Source: Cadophora sp. MPI-SDFR-AT-0126
Taxonomy: Eukaryota; Ascomycota; Leotiomycetes; Helotiales; Ploettnerulaceae
Direction: 5' to 3'
NCBI GenBank assembly: GCA_020747065.1
Contig: JAGMVK010000023.1
Coordinates: 186,001-250,000, forward strand
DNA length: 64,000 nucleotides
Position 1 is the stretch's first letter. Every line of letters begins with the position of its first letter. The translations under genes and the position numbers were made by a program. The notes under the pieces were generated by a model that saw nothing but the letters and a program-made list of their open reading frames with translations, searched no databases and was not told the origin of the DNA. Positions 34,785 through 45,960 of this stretch are shown here, piece after piece.

Positions 34785-35573
34785 ACGTCCCACCCTCCCT
34801 TTCCGGCCACCCCCCCATTCCGGCCGGCTTTTACACCAAAAAACGCGATTTTGAGGTATTAATAAAAACACGAATAATTAATAATATTAAATAAAAATTT
34901 TATATTCATATTTCTTGTACTTGAGTGACAATATTTATAAAAGCAAATTCAATTTTCTTTGTAAATTATTACGTAATCTTAATTTCTAGTTTTTACATAC
35001 AAAAAACGTCAAAAATCACTTATAAATAACTTTTTAATAAGTAAATAAAATTACTTAAGACTTAAATAATATAATGTTTATATATAAATCTTAAGGTTTA
35101 GAAAATTTTAATATAATTCTATTAGTAATTATTTTCTAATTAAGTAATTAATTTCTCTCATACAAATATTTTGTATGAGACGTTATAATTCGATTTATTA
35201 TTTAATTACTATAAAAGGAAAAGTCTTTAAACTCTAGAATATTAAAAAGTTAACTATAATCTAGCTTTAATTACAATTTTAACTTAATCTATTAATAATT
35301 ACGAAAGTTATTAAAAAATTTAAAAAAATCGATTTTACACTAAATTTGTTAGCGAGAAATTTTTAAAAGTTCAAATACTTATTTTACAATATTACATAAT
35401 ATAAAGTAAATAAGGATTTGGAATATTAAAGCCCAAGTAATAAATAATACAAGTTTTTAATTTTAAGATGTTTTATTAATAAATGATCTAATTATTATAT
35501 ATTAGAAGTGGTGAGTTTTGGTGTAAAAGGGTGGCCGGAATGTGGGGGTGGCCGGAAAGGGAGGGTGGGACGT
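34785..35573. mobile_element. 789-bp inverted-repeat MITE of the Fot1/pogo type
   Basis: Ends ACGTCCCACCCTCCC... and ...GGGAGGGTGGGACGT are near-perfect terminal inverted repeats of about 53 bp (to CTTTTACACC / GGTGTAAAAG), carrying two CCGGCC-containing subrepeats each. TA on both sides (34783-34784, 35574-35575) fits the Tc1/mariner TA target duplication. The interior is extremely AT-rich and codes for nothing. The outer repeat resembles that of the Fot1-type element at 36497 (ACGTCTAACCCC...CCGGCCA), so that family may have supplied the transposase. A relic of this MITE lies at 3915. Confidence 0.85.
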
Positions 35574-35599
35574 TAGTCAAGACTTGGTCTAGAGAGTTA

Positions 35600-36494
35600 A
35601 AAGCCTTTAAAGACTAAGATCGGTTAGATCTCGACGGCGATAACGATGCTACTAACATCTCTTCTTAGTTCGATGCGGGGGTACCGGAAACGGCTCTTGT
35701 TCTAGTTCTTAGCTCTAGCACGCAGTCTATGGCGTCTTTGCAATATCTGTAGGCTTCATTCTAAGCCGACCAGTCTATCGATAATCTGCTAGCTATGATT
35801 ACTAGCTAGTACCCGTTGAACTAGAAGCAGCGGGTATTTACTAGGGCTCTAGTCCTCCGCGTCTTACACTCTGTTCAGATCAGGTCTGTTCGTGATCAGT
35901 TCTTACTCTACCTTGGCGGTATTGGTGGAGTTAGCAAGACCCACCTCATTAAGGCTCTTATGTTCGACCTCTCGATAATCCAGAAGCATGACAATGTTTT
36001 ACTCACTGCTTCAACCGGTGCGGCTGCTGCGAAATTGGCGGCGCTACTTATCATTCTGCCCTCGGGTATGGCAAGAATGCAAGCCAGCCCGTACGTCAAG
36101 CAACGAGGTCAAGACTCTCTCATAAGAAGATCTTCATCCTCGGCGAGATTAGTATGGTTAGCCTCGTGGACCTGGTCCAGATCAGCGAACGGTGTAATGC
36201 TATTTGGGATCTGAATCGAGCGTCCGATACGGTTTTTGGTGGGCTGCCTATCGTTATACTTCTAGGGGACTTCAACTAGTTTAGGCTAGTCCGTGGTCAT
36301 GCTATATAGAGATAGACTATCAACGATATTGCGGTCTTGCAGTCAGGGAGATCTATCTGGGGTCGTTTTACTCACGTAGTATTCCTTATAGAGTAGATGC
36401 GTTAGGCAGAAGATCTGGTATTCTAGGATCTCCTGCAGAGAGCGCGGTCTGCTACTCTGACAGCGGACGACGTTGCTACTCTCAATTCGTGTAC
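35600..36494 (+). pseudogene. Pif1-like helicase fragment, RIP-damaged
   Basis: Superfamily 1B DNA helicase of the Pif1 type, as found alone or in Helitrons. Readable parts: IRSVRDQFLLYLGGIGGVSK with Walker A (GGIGGVSKTHL near 35913; the usual GTGK has Val-Ser-Lys), then LTASTGAAAAK (motif Ia). After a frameshift near 36040 come TYHSALG, KKIFILGEISMVS (motif II, Glu for Asp), and LPIVILLGDFN followed by TAG where the family has Gln. The end is RARSATLTADDVATLNS. Several TAG codons stand where CAG (Gln) is expected, the mark of C-to-T mutation. The C-terminal motifs are missing because the fragment stops at the Fot1 insertion (36495). Not functional. Confidence 0.8.
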
Positions 36495-36509
36495 TAACGT
36501 CTAACCCCC

Positions 36510-36580
36510 CTATTCCGGCCAGCCCCGCATTCCGGCCACCCCCGCATTCCGGCCAGCCCCGCATTCCGGCCACCTCGCTT
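36510..36580 (+). repeat. Four tandem 17-bp CCGGCC repeats in the transposon end
   Basis: Units of the form ATTCCGGCCASCCCCGC repeated four times. The right end of this element and the copy at 62220 have two, so the array has expanded here. Confidence 0.8.
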
Positions 36581-37805
36581 AACCTCACCGCTTCTTGTAC
36601 TACCTAACTTCAATAATTATTTAATATTCTAATCTCTAATCGATTTTCTTGAAATTTAGAATGTGAATTAATAATATTATAAAGCCTTAATATACTAAAT
36701 ATAACATTATATACGCCCTTGTAGAAGTAGTAAGTAGTAAGTCCTTACAAAAGATATCGCTTAAGTAGAGTATTCTAAGGTCTGCCCTTATAGACTGTAA
36801 TATAATAATATAATTATATAGGGAAGCTGCTAGCTACTTGTAAAAGCTCCTTATAGTAGTAGAAAATCGATTAACTAATTAGATTTTAACTTAAGAGGCT
36901 CTTAGCTATGGAATTACTTATACGTAAATACAGGTTTTTAGAGAGAGGCTTTTAGCCCTCTAAGAAGACTACTGCCTACTTGGAAAACACTAGATAGTAC
37001 AGTTTTTAGCCCGGAATCCTATTCTTAAGATTAAGAGGCAAATATACGTTAATTTTATATATATATTAACTGCGCTTATTCTAAAGTTATTAGACTATAG
37101 TTCTAAAAATTAGAGATTCCGGATATTAGGTAATTCTAGCCTCTTAACGATAGAATATAGACGAAATAGGAATTATAGAAGGTTATAATCTTAATAGATA
37201 TGTTATAGGGAGTACGGAAAGTTAAAAGATTTAAAGAAAATAGCTAGGCTTACGTGCTTAAACGATAATTATTAAGTATATATCTGCTATAAGCGTCTCT
37301 ACCTTTCTAGCTATAATCTATAAGGGAAAAATAATCTAATAGTAATAGTTTCTATCTTAATTAGATATATTTGATCTATAGTACTTTATAGCTACAGATA
37401 ATAAGTAGATAACTAACTAGATAGCTCTAGAGTAACTAGAAAAGGTCTTTATTCCTTAGACGGAACTACGTAGTTATTTAGTAAGACTCCTTATTTTAGA
37501 CAGTTATAGAAGTTATAAGACTACGGATTTCTTTTAGAGGTGCTTTAAGTATAATATATACCTTCTCTTCTTACTTATATATATATCACATGTCTTATAA
37601 GCTCTTAATTTAATAGTTTTTTCTTTTCTTAAGTATACCTACCGGAAAGAGCTTTAAAAGTTAAGTTTAATAATTGATTTTATACTAATCAGTAAGCGGA
37701 ATTTTCTTATATACTACTAGAAGATATATTAAGAAAGTATTATAGCTTTAAATATCAAGTCTAGGTAAAGATCTATAGATCTATAGCTAGTATCTGTAGT
37801 AAAGC

Positions 37806-38020
37806 TGTCGGTTCAATACCGAATATAAGCCAAGAATCAAACGTAAATATCATGTATATGCATATCAAGCTTGATGGTGTGGAAAATCTGTGTATTTCTA
37901 AGAGGGGGCGGGGGATGCCAGACTATATACTACCTCCGAAACGCCACCGAATCGCCTCCGCAAGTGGTCCTACCCCCTATTCTAGCTGAGACATGTCCTG
38001 TATGGGCCTGTGGACCAACA
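37806..38020 (-). repeat. Solo LTR of the second family, in the Fot1 element
   Basis: 215 bp, the reverse complement of the solo LTR at 18568-18782 with scattered differences; flanked by the 5-bp duplication AAAGC (37801-37805 and 38021-38025). It has kept many more CpG-containing codons than the copy at 18568, so it is less RIP-affected. Confidence 0.9.
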
Positions 38021-38590
38021 AAAGCTATTAATAAGCCCTTTACTTCTAGAAAACAGTAATAAACTAATAAATCTAACTCTCCTAAAGCTTTAAAAAAACA
38101 CTAATACTACCTCTAGAGGTTTTCGATACTTTAATTGAATTATATACTCTAAAAAGTCGGAAAGAGGAGATAAACGTATAAATTTGTACCTTAGCTAGTA
38201 AATTATATAACTAACTTCTAGTTAAGTATTTATTCTTTAAGAAGGTTATAAAGGGAATAGATAAAAGAGACTACGAATTAGGAAAAGCAAATATAAGGGT
38301 TAAAGAATTAGAAGAGAGATTAGAGTAATTACAGCTAAGAAAAAAGAGAAAAGTCTTAATTAGCTTAAATTCCTAGTTTATAATAATACGTGTAATTAGG
38401 AAAGCTTAAATCGTAGCTAGAGAGCGTTAAATTAAAACTATAGAATCAGAATTAGATAAAGATTCAGAATCTATAATATTATGTATAGAGGTTAACGCAG
38501 AATAGAGTTATTAAGTGTTGAAAATCAGGTGACGGAATTAGTAGGGTAGCCGGAATGCGGGGGTGGCCGGAATAGAGGGGTTAGACGTTA

Positions 38591-41500
38591 TGCCGAGGAG
38601 AATTCCGTAAATGTGCCCGTTACGGATGCATGCGAGCTCAATAGATCCAAACAGTCACGGATCGCGGACCGCTACCTGAAGTCCATCCGTTACCGCAATA
38701 CCACTCCAAACCAGTCCATGGAAACATGGGCGGCCAGCTCTCGCTCGCTAGTCAATAATGTATGAAAGTTCTCACTAGTTTTGGATTACGGAGACCACGA
38801 CTCAAAATCCTAACATCACTAGAAACGGCTTGTGGGATTGCAGACATGATCCCTTCTCGTCACGGCGGTCAGGTTTCGAGATCCGCACGTAGCGTTGATG
38901 TCGGCGAATATTAATGTTCAACCACTTCGAGGAGATGAGCGAGAACAACGTCCTTGTGCGGTCATTGGATTTGACGTACGAAAATGGCAAAGCGCTGACA
39001 GATCTAACGTCGACTGTATCGGTCGCATACGTGGGAAACGACGGTAGAGATGGCTATACCACCAAGTCATTTCATCCCCTCGAAAACCGGTACTCTTCTT
39101 TTACCTCCGACGATGTTCTGGAGCAACTCCCCATCCAAACCGTGGACGCTGCCAGCCTTCGCAACGTACCAATGGGAGTAGATGGTGCATCCTACCAATG
39201 GGCCGACTTGAACGGTGAGGGTCTTCCAGGAGTCCTGTCCATGCAAGCCGGGAACTGGTACTACAAGCACAACCTCAGCACCAACATTGCTGCCCGCGTT
39301 CAGACCATGGGTGAGCTTGTTTCCCCTCCCGTGAATTTTGCTGATTTTAAGCTGCTCTCCTTCGCTCCCGTAGCGTCGACCTTATCTTCCATCAAGTACT
39401 GGCTAGGGGATGTCTCCGGAAATGGAAAATCAGACTTCATCGCCTATGGGCCTAGTCAATGGGGATACTTTGAACGAGCCGGCGATAATAGTTGATACGA
39501 CTCCCGACCATTCGAGGGTCCCACCAACATCGAAATTGCTGCCACGGGCGTCGCTCTCGTCGATATCACTGGCGACGGGTTGGCCGACATCTTCATCTAC
39601 CAGGACGTTGTATATTATTGATACAAGTCGATAGGCGAGGAAGACTATCGACTGCCAACTGCCGTAACGCAGCCAAACGATGAAAACCGTGGGCCGATTT
39701 GTGCTTTCGCCGACTACGAATCCACTATCTTCTTGGCCGATTTCTCCGAGGATGGCCTGGTCGATCTGGTCCGGATTCAAAATGGAGATGTCGCGAACTG
39801 TTCCAATTCAGGCTACCACATTCTTAACCCTCTCGTCCGTATGGGAAATGCACCTGCTTAGATCACCCTGAAATCCTCAGGAAGCAACGGCTGCGACTCG
39901 TTGACATTGACGGCTCTGGGACGACGGATCTGCTGTACATGGGGACTCAAGGTCTCGAGATCTGTTGAACGAGGCCGGTAAGATCTTTTCGTCGGTGAAG
40001 CGTGTCAGATCATTCCCACTCGTAGACGGTGTCAACTATGTGTCGGTGGCGGACCTGCTAGGCAATGGTACCGCGTGCGTGGTCTGGTCGTCTCCGCTAC
40101 CACAGTCAAATGCGCTCCGTCGACCTGATGCTTGGATCCAAACCACATCTTCTGACGCACACCTCGAATGACATGGGCAAAAAGGCATTCATCGAGTACG
40201 CGCCGTCGACTAAGTTCTATCTCGACAGTGAGATGGACGGCCGCCCGTGGCTAACACGCCTACCGTTCCCCGTGAACTGCGTCGAGTCAGTCATTTCCCA
40301 AGACCTGATTTCAAAAACGACGCTGCTCGACCGGTACAGGTACCATCATGAATATTTTGACAGCCAGGAGCGACAATTTCGAGGCTTCGGGCTTGTTGAA
40401 CATTGGGATAGCGAGGAATTCTCGCCACCCGAAGATGAAGATGGACAAAACACAGGACGACAACCTCCATCATTAGAACACTTCCCTCCGCCCACTCATA
40501 CCAAGACGTGTTGCAGGACGATATTCTGAGCCGACAGATGGCTCATGAGTATTACGGCTTCGTACAAGGACAACCGCAGAATGCCCAGGATGCATTTTAC
40601 GCCCGCCTGTTGGAAGACAGTGTCATCACCTGTTCACCATCCGGAGACATTGATACGTGTCGAGAGTGCTACCGAGCCTTGAAAGGCTGAGTTCTCCGAA
40701 CAGAAGTTTTTGCCGACAATAGCAGTGTCTAGGATACCCGGCCGTATTCCGTAACGGAGAGTAATTGTGACGTATCGGTTGTTGAATATGTGGGGGTGAT
40801 CAAGGGCCAGCCACATCATTTCATGTACTATCGTCTACTTAATGAGGCCCTATCCCATCTTCGAGAGGTCAAGAAATGCAAGCATGTCAAATCTATCATT
40901 CAACAATAGGTCTTCCCGCCCACTAACCAGTCCAACAAGCACGCCGTGATCCTTGTGAAGCCCCGAGAAAGCATCCAATACCACACCGAAAGGGGAACAT
41001 CGGACCCTCGAATTGGGCATAGTTTCGTCCTCGAAGTCGGAGAATACGGCAATGTCAAAAAGACCATCAACATCGCCTATGGGCGATTGATTAGGGACGA
41101 ACGTTTCGAAAACGACAAGTTTCTTGCACAAACAATGGACTGGATGACCTGCACGGAAATTGATTACACCAAGCCTGTTCTTAAGCCTGACGATTACCGC
41201 GCCCGATGTCTTGCGACCAGGTCACCGGCTTGACTCCGCCAAATGGGCGGTCACTTTGCACTGTTGAAGATTTCACTACAAACAACTTTCAACTTCTCAA
41301 ATCTCTGCCAGAAACGAAAATTAAGAAGCCGAGCGATCCATTGGTGAAGAATAAAAGGCTCATCTCTCGATCCAAAGCACTGTATCGACGCAACGATTTG
41401 ACTGCGCTTTTGCCGCAAACCGAGGTGGAGTTGTTGGCAATACCAGGGACCTTCCACATCCTCACTCTCACGCTTAGTCACTTGTCTGAGGTGCTCACAA

Positions 41501-41829
41501 GGGGTGGGGAGAGCCTCATACCTGATGTGACTGCCACACTTAGTGGTGTCGGGGAGTTCCAAGGCAGCTATGTCGACCTTGAACTCGACAACCACTGGTG
41601 GAAACCAATGGGTACGGTCGGATACCACCGCAATGCTTCCATCGATGCTACGATAGAGCTAGCGGAGGCACGCAAGAATTTCTTTGTACCTTGTCGCTTT
41701 AAAAATCCTTTTGGCAACGATGCTTTCGTTGAGTACGATGATCAGAATTTCTTTCCGGTCTGGCAAGAAGATGCAGTACGAAATGTGGTCACGACACCGC
41801 CGGACTACGTCGAAAGAGGCAGTTACTAA
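38591..41829 (+). pseudogene. Tc insecticidal toxin complex B-subunit-like gene, decayed
   Basis: Relic of a TcdB/TcaC-type gene, the B component of bacterial Tc toxins, which forms the cocoon around the C-component toxic domain. The tract begins in the SpvB-like part at 38591, directly at the Fot1 right end, so the N-terminal region is missing. The TcdB middle/N domain (about 38914-39860) has repeated FG-GAP-like Asp/Gly loops: DLNGEG, DVSGNGKSD, DITGDGLAD, DFSEDGLVD, DIDGSGTTD. The middle/C domain (about 40140-41829) has EYAPSTKFY, GRPWLTRLPFPV, RYRYHHEYFD, RGFGLVEHWD, DPRIGHSFVLEVGEYGNV and LYRRNDLTALLP. Several frame changes break it (near 39862, 39960, 40500, 40690, 41200), and TGA codons occur at 39493-39495 and 39618-39620. 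No Rhs/TccC core follows. GC content is normal, unlike the AT-rich transposons. Non-functional. Bacterial origin by lateral transfer is inferred from the family. Confidence 0.85.
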
Positions 41830-43900
41830 GTAGCAGTCTGAGCGAGTTCGATACAGTGGAAAGTGAGGAAGGATGGAGTTGGGTCAAGAGCTCAGATGAA
41901 TGCGAGGTAAGTGCTCGGGACAGGGCGCTGCGGAAGCAGTGTGAGGTAATATAGAGAAGAAGGCGGGGAATGATCGAGTAATGATTGAAGGAAGTGGATG
42001 TGAAAAAGACTGTCGAGGAGAAATTCAGTCGGATGGGGAGAGCTGTGGGTTTATATCTCTTCTCGTCGTCGGTTGTCCTCGACAGTCTACAAGATTTCTT
42101 TGCAATTGCCGTCCGATCTGCCCTCCTACTCTAGAATTGTTGCTCGGCCTATCTCATCTATGAGATTCGAAGCCGTTCCCTTGAAGAGGCCAATCGGTGG
42201 GATTACGCTGCGCGAATCCATGTTTGCTTTTTTAAAGCCCGTCGCGAAATGCCTGGCAGGGCTGCATCATTTATGCAAATGCATAGGATGGAAGTAAACA
42301 ATCTTGGAAAGCCCTTGAAATCAACTCCCACACTTTTTTTTCTTACCTACTTCTCATTCCAATTGACTAGTCAACTGTGTCAATGTATCTAATCTCACTA
42401 GTATTGTGGCTGCGCTGAAGAGTTTTCACAAGAGAAAGAGGCTTTCGATTGAAGATCGTGAGACCCTCACTGGTGGAATGTCACGATTGCTGAGGGAGGC
42501 ATTGAAGTCTCTACTGCCGTAAAGAGCGTGGATTAGATCGGCCAAGCTAATGGGCTCGTAGAATGATCCGACAATTGTGATCTATCCCGACGACATCGGG
42601 CTGCACTATACCGCATCGTTGCGAGCTGGTTTTGGCCCAGAGAGACATTTGTGTTTTCACGGTCAAAGTTATCCCCCACACAGGATCAATGGATATCCCC
42701 TTCTCCTTATTCACAGTTCTTCTACCCGACTTGTACTTGATTTTGAGTTATTAATTTGAAAATTCAAGAAGATAGGTAGTGTCCCCACAGAAGCATCTAA
42801 CTCTATATGCCTCTGTCAAAACCCTCGATAAAGAGGGGGAATCAATCCACTATGTTTGGCCCTCAAACATAGAGGGGATCGAGATTCGCAGACAAGAGAA
42901 AAAAGGCATCAACTACGGGCGCGTCAAGATATTTCGTTCACAACCAGGCTCTAAGAAAAATCGACCACCCAAAATACTAACATTCAAAGCATTATTCCTC
43001 TATATATCTGCCAGTTCAAAAATTACACCAATAGCACGTTGCGTCCTAAAGATAATATCTATCAAAGTTCCATTCGTGCATCGCCCGCAACCATCGTACT
43101 TCAACGCCATCGCTTCCAACCAATGTCCCACTGCGTCATATCGCTCCAAGACTATCAATAGCAAAATATCTATCATATTTCTAAATCTCATATCACGTAA
43201 AGGCTCTAGCTCCGGAGTGGGGCCTTACTTTTGGGTTCGTGCTGCAGCACAAATGTAAATGAACGGCAGCCAGGCCAGGCCGGCCAAGCCCTAATCCGAT
43301 AACGTGACTTCCAACTACTAAAATCAAGTGGGTGGCGCTGCCTCATGCGCCCTCCTCTCTGAATAAACAGCTCGCTCTCAAGCAAAAGTAATACAGAATT
43401 GTCACAACAGGATTAAAACACTCAAAAAACTCAAAAAAGAGTGCAATTGTGGTTGCTGCAGCCATGTCAGGTGACAGTCGACAGGTCAGAATGCCTTCAC
43501 CTTTGAAAGCCAAACATTCCCTCGCTTAGCGTCATCTCCCTTGGCCATATAAGGCTGCCACCTCCCCCGCATCTCTCAACTTCAGCTCTTCAACTCCATC
43601 ATCTCTCTCCCTCTCTTTCTCCTTACTGCAAATCAACAACTCCTCCTTTGTACACTCTTTTACACTTCCTCCATCATCCTCACTACTTCACAACTTCGTC
43701 ACTCCCATAACACGTTTGTCAAACTCCTCGCAGCCTCAATCTTGCGGTTTCAGCCTCCTGCGGGGCAAGGCGAATCTGACCAATTGACCCCGCCTTGATC
43801 TTGCTGACTATCTTTAGCAAATATGAAGTAAGAACCTCCCTCTTGAGCTGACAGATCTCCCAGATTATCTTCGCTATCTCCAGCTGTCGCAGCTTCGTCG
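41830..43900. other. Unassigned stretch
   Basis: A short acidic frame (SEFDTVESEEGWSWVKSSDE) follows the Tc relic at about 41834-41955. On the minus strand 43000-43191 reads a protein-like piece (ERYDAVGHWLEAMALKYDGC) that does not extend in frame. CCATATAAGG at 43548-43557 is TATA-like and is followed by a CT-rich leader, which suggests a promoter for something in 43.8-44.7 kb. Nothing could be named. Confidence 0.4.
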
Positions 43901-43924
43901 TCGTCGCTGTCTGCCTTCCTCCTA

Positions 43925-44203
43925 CGACGACAAGGCTGCCGAAGATTTCACCTTCGTCCAAGATCACCAATCTGGCTAAGTTCTCCCTTCTCCTCGTCAC
44001 TCCTTCAACTGTCGAGCTTCCGAATAACAACCGACTCTTCATGACAGTGAGGTCGACCTTCTTTTCGCGACGGCAAGGCTGCTGAAGACTTCACCTTCAC
44101 CCAAGGTCACTACCTATCTCGCGAAGTCTCCACCTCTGTTAACGCTACTTCCTCAATCATAGAGCTCCCAAATAGCAACCGACTCCCATGACAGTGATGC
44201 CGG
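43925..44203 (+). repeat. Imperfect tandem duplication of about 135 bp
   Basis: 43925-44055 and 44066-44203 share the same order of landmarks: GACGGCAAGGCTGC or GACGACAAGGCTGC, GAAGA[T/C]TTCACCTTC, CAAGRTCAC, GAGCT, CAACCGACTC, CATGACAGTGA. Clear but diverged, with small indels. Confidence 0.7.
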
Positions 44204-44243
44204 CCTGTGTCTTGCGCCATTCCTCCTTTCTTTTGCACCCTGA

Positions 44244-44434
44244 GTAAGTGTCTCCTCGTTCTCCCTTTGTAAGATGTGCTGATCATAACGACGCGTCTAG
44301 TTTCTTTCTCCACTTCAGCTCTTGTCGCCGAGATAGACTTGTATCCCGAGTCATGCCTGTCTCCTCACTCACCCCAGGCAAGTGTTTCTCTGATCTCCTT
44401 CTGTAAGATGTGCTGATCCCGACAACACATCTAG
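44244..44434 (+). repeat. Duplicated 57-bp intron-like sequence
   Basis: 44244-44300 (GTAAGTGTCTCC...TCTAG) and 44378-44434 (GCAAGTGTTTCT...TCTAG) are the same length, share TGTAAGATGTGCTGAT in the same place, and have donor, CTGAT branch-like and CTAG acceptor features of fungal introns (the second with a GC donor). Spacing is 134 bp. The flanking 'exons' match no known protein. Confidence 0.6.
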
Positions 44435-45116
44435 ATTTTCCTCCACATCGTCGCCTTCAACATACTCAGCTTTCACAGGTCTATAGAGCTTTCCTTTTCC
44501 CTCTCATCCTTTCGCCGAGAAGCTGGCTCTTGCTCTGGTATTGGGAAAAGGCCTTGGACAGTTCACAACCTTCTACAATGCTCCATGCAGGCTTCACCTC
44601 TTGGGTTTGGAACGTGTCCTCGCGCGCGGCACTGATACTCCCTTGCAGAATGGAGTCTGTGAGATATAAGATCGTCCAGATCTTGAGTACCGTAGTCGGT
44701 GACGTTATAATTCCTACGCCTTAGGGTCCATAGCCCCAGCGGAGCTCAGACCTTCTCTCTGCGCTGATAGCAAACAGCTCGTCGTCCTCCCTCCTCCTCA
44801 CGACATTATACCTCGAACTTCGACACTCCTCCCTCGTACCTGCAACGGTCTCTTACCTCGATACTCCTCCCTCACACCCTGCAACGGTCTCTTGCCGCGA
44901 CACTCATACACGAATACGCACACTCGGCAGATCACGGCGGATAGTGGGGCCGGTGGGGAGTTGGGCAGTCAGTAGACGAACCTAGTTCGTTTTGCTGGGC
45001 CGTAAGACCCATGGGTTGACGGAATTTACTGATTTCACTGAGAGGCTCAGGACCGGTGGCTGATTCAGGGCAATGGGGGTTGTCCTTGTCTCGGCTGCTT
45101 GTTGAGTAGTCCTCTC
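44435..45116. other. Intergenic, pyrimidine-rich
   Basis: Contains a diverged CCTCGAACTTCGACACTCCTCCCT / CCTCGATACTCCTCCCTC repeat near 44810-44880. No gene. Confidence 0.4.
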
Positions 45117-45960
45117 TTATGAATGATGTCTAGCCTCAACCTTGTCCGACTGTTCTAAGATGGTCTTGGGAATGTCCGATGGCCCTGAAAGACGTATAAG
45201 CCCATCACCGACTCCATTACCTGAGAACCCTTGGAGCCATCCAACTTCAGTTGACTGGTCGGTGCTGGCTGAGGCCTTGGGCCGGTACGCAGGCTCGCGG
45301 ATTTCGACTCCGTTGTACCATACTTTTGCTCTTTGACCGGATCTCCTGTTAGCACTCAGGTTGCGGTATCCTTTCCACCTCTCGCCTCCACGCTTGGAGG
45401 GTCGATGTGATGTAGGTTGGGGCCCAGACCTAGCAGGCGTGGTCAGAGAGGTCATTTGGGGAATGCCTTATCAGAATGGACGTCAAACTCCTCCCCTGGT
45501 GAGGTATCGTTGGAGGTCGTCGGCCGATGGCATATTCAGACCTTCAACAGTGGGCTCGTGGGGAACAGAATCAGGCGCCTTCTGCTTATGATGAGACCTT
45601 GTATTAGCTAGTGCTGGTACTCCTTGGAAGCCACCATGAAAGTCTTGCCTGGTGGGAAACTGCTGGGCGGACGGACGCAAAGGCAGTCCTGGGTCTGAGG
45701 CAATAGAGAAGCACCCTGTTTCTGTGGTTGGCTATCGTGGGGAAGTCGGTTCCATTGACCTGTTTCGTTGTTTTCCGCCGGCAGATTTCCTCCTTCAAGT
45801 TGCTCCCAACAATAGATCTTGAGATCTTCATTACCGGGTCAAGCTTCTCTGTCGTTGGTGCTGTTGGTATTGGCAGTGAAACAGTTCTAGGGGATCGTGG
45901 GGAAAATAGAATATCACTTCCATCCTGAAAACGCGATCTGAGTCAAAGGGCCTTACCAGC
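45117..45960 (-). pseudogene. Degenerate coding tract, unknown family
   Basis: On the minus strand two overlapping frames read polar, Gln/Ser/Pro-rich protein-like sequence: QDFHGGFQGVPALANTRSHH and SVPHEPTVEGLNMPSADDLQ, then, after a shift near 45470, RPSKRGGERWKGYRNLSANR and VGWLQGFSGNGVGDGLIRLS. This suggests one broken gene with several frame changes rather than two. No domain recognised; it resembles the disordered parts of fungal nuclear proteins only in composition. Confidence 0.35.

Larger units (their letters stand above)
36497..38588 (+). mobile_element. Fot1/pogo-type DNA transposon, decayed, with solo LTR inside
   Basis: Terminal inverted repeats ACGTCTAACCCC[CC/TC]TATTCCGGCCA at both ends, with TA at 36495-36496 and 38589-38590. 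Without the solo LTR and its duplication the element is about 1.87 kb, the usual Fot1/pogo size. The plus strand carries a stop-riddled transposase: FLARNPILKIKRQ (CENP-B/HTH region), then LLILDSYRSYKTTDFF, CFKYNIYLLFLL, ISHVL, ALNLIVFSFLKYTYRKEL, matching the pogo DDE core order including the second catalytic Asp (LILD) and the LP.HTSH.LQPLD region. The left end has four 17-bp CCGGCC-containing repeats (36510-36580) against two on the right. A second copy starts at 62220. Confidence 0.88.

Noticed and set aside
43541..44100. Possible small secreted protein gene (TATA-like box, CT-rich leader, ATG at 43822 with immediate intron)
   Set aside because: The resulting peptide is Thr/Pro/Ser-rich without a clear signal peptide and depends on an exon of five bases; not supportable.
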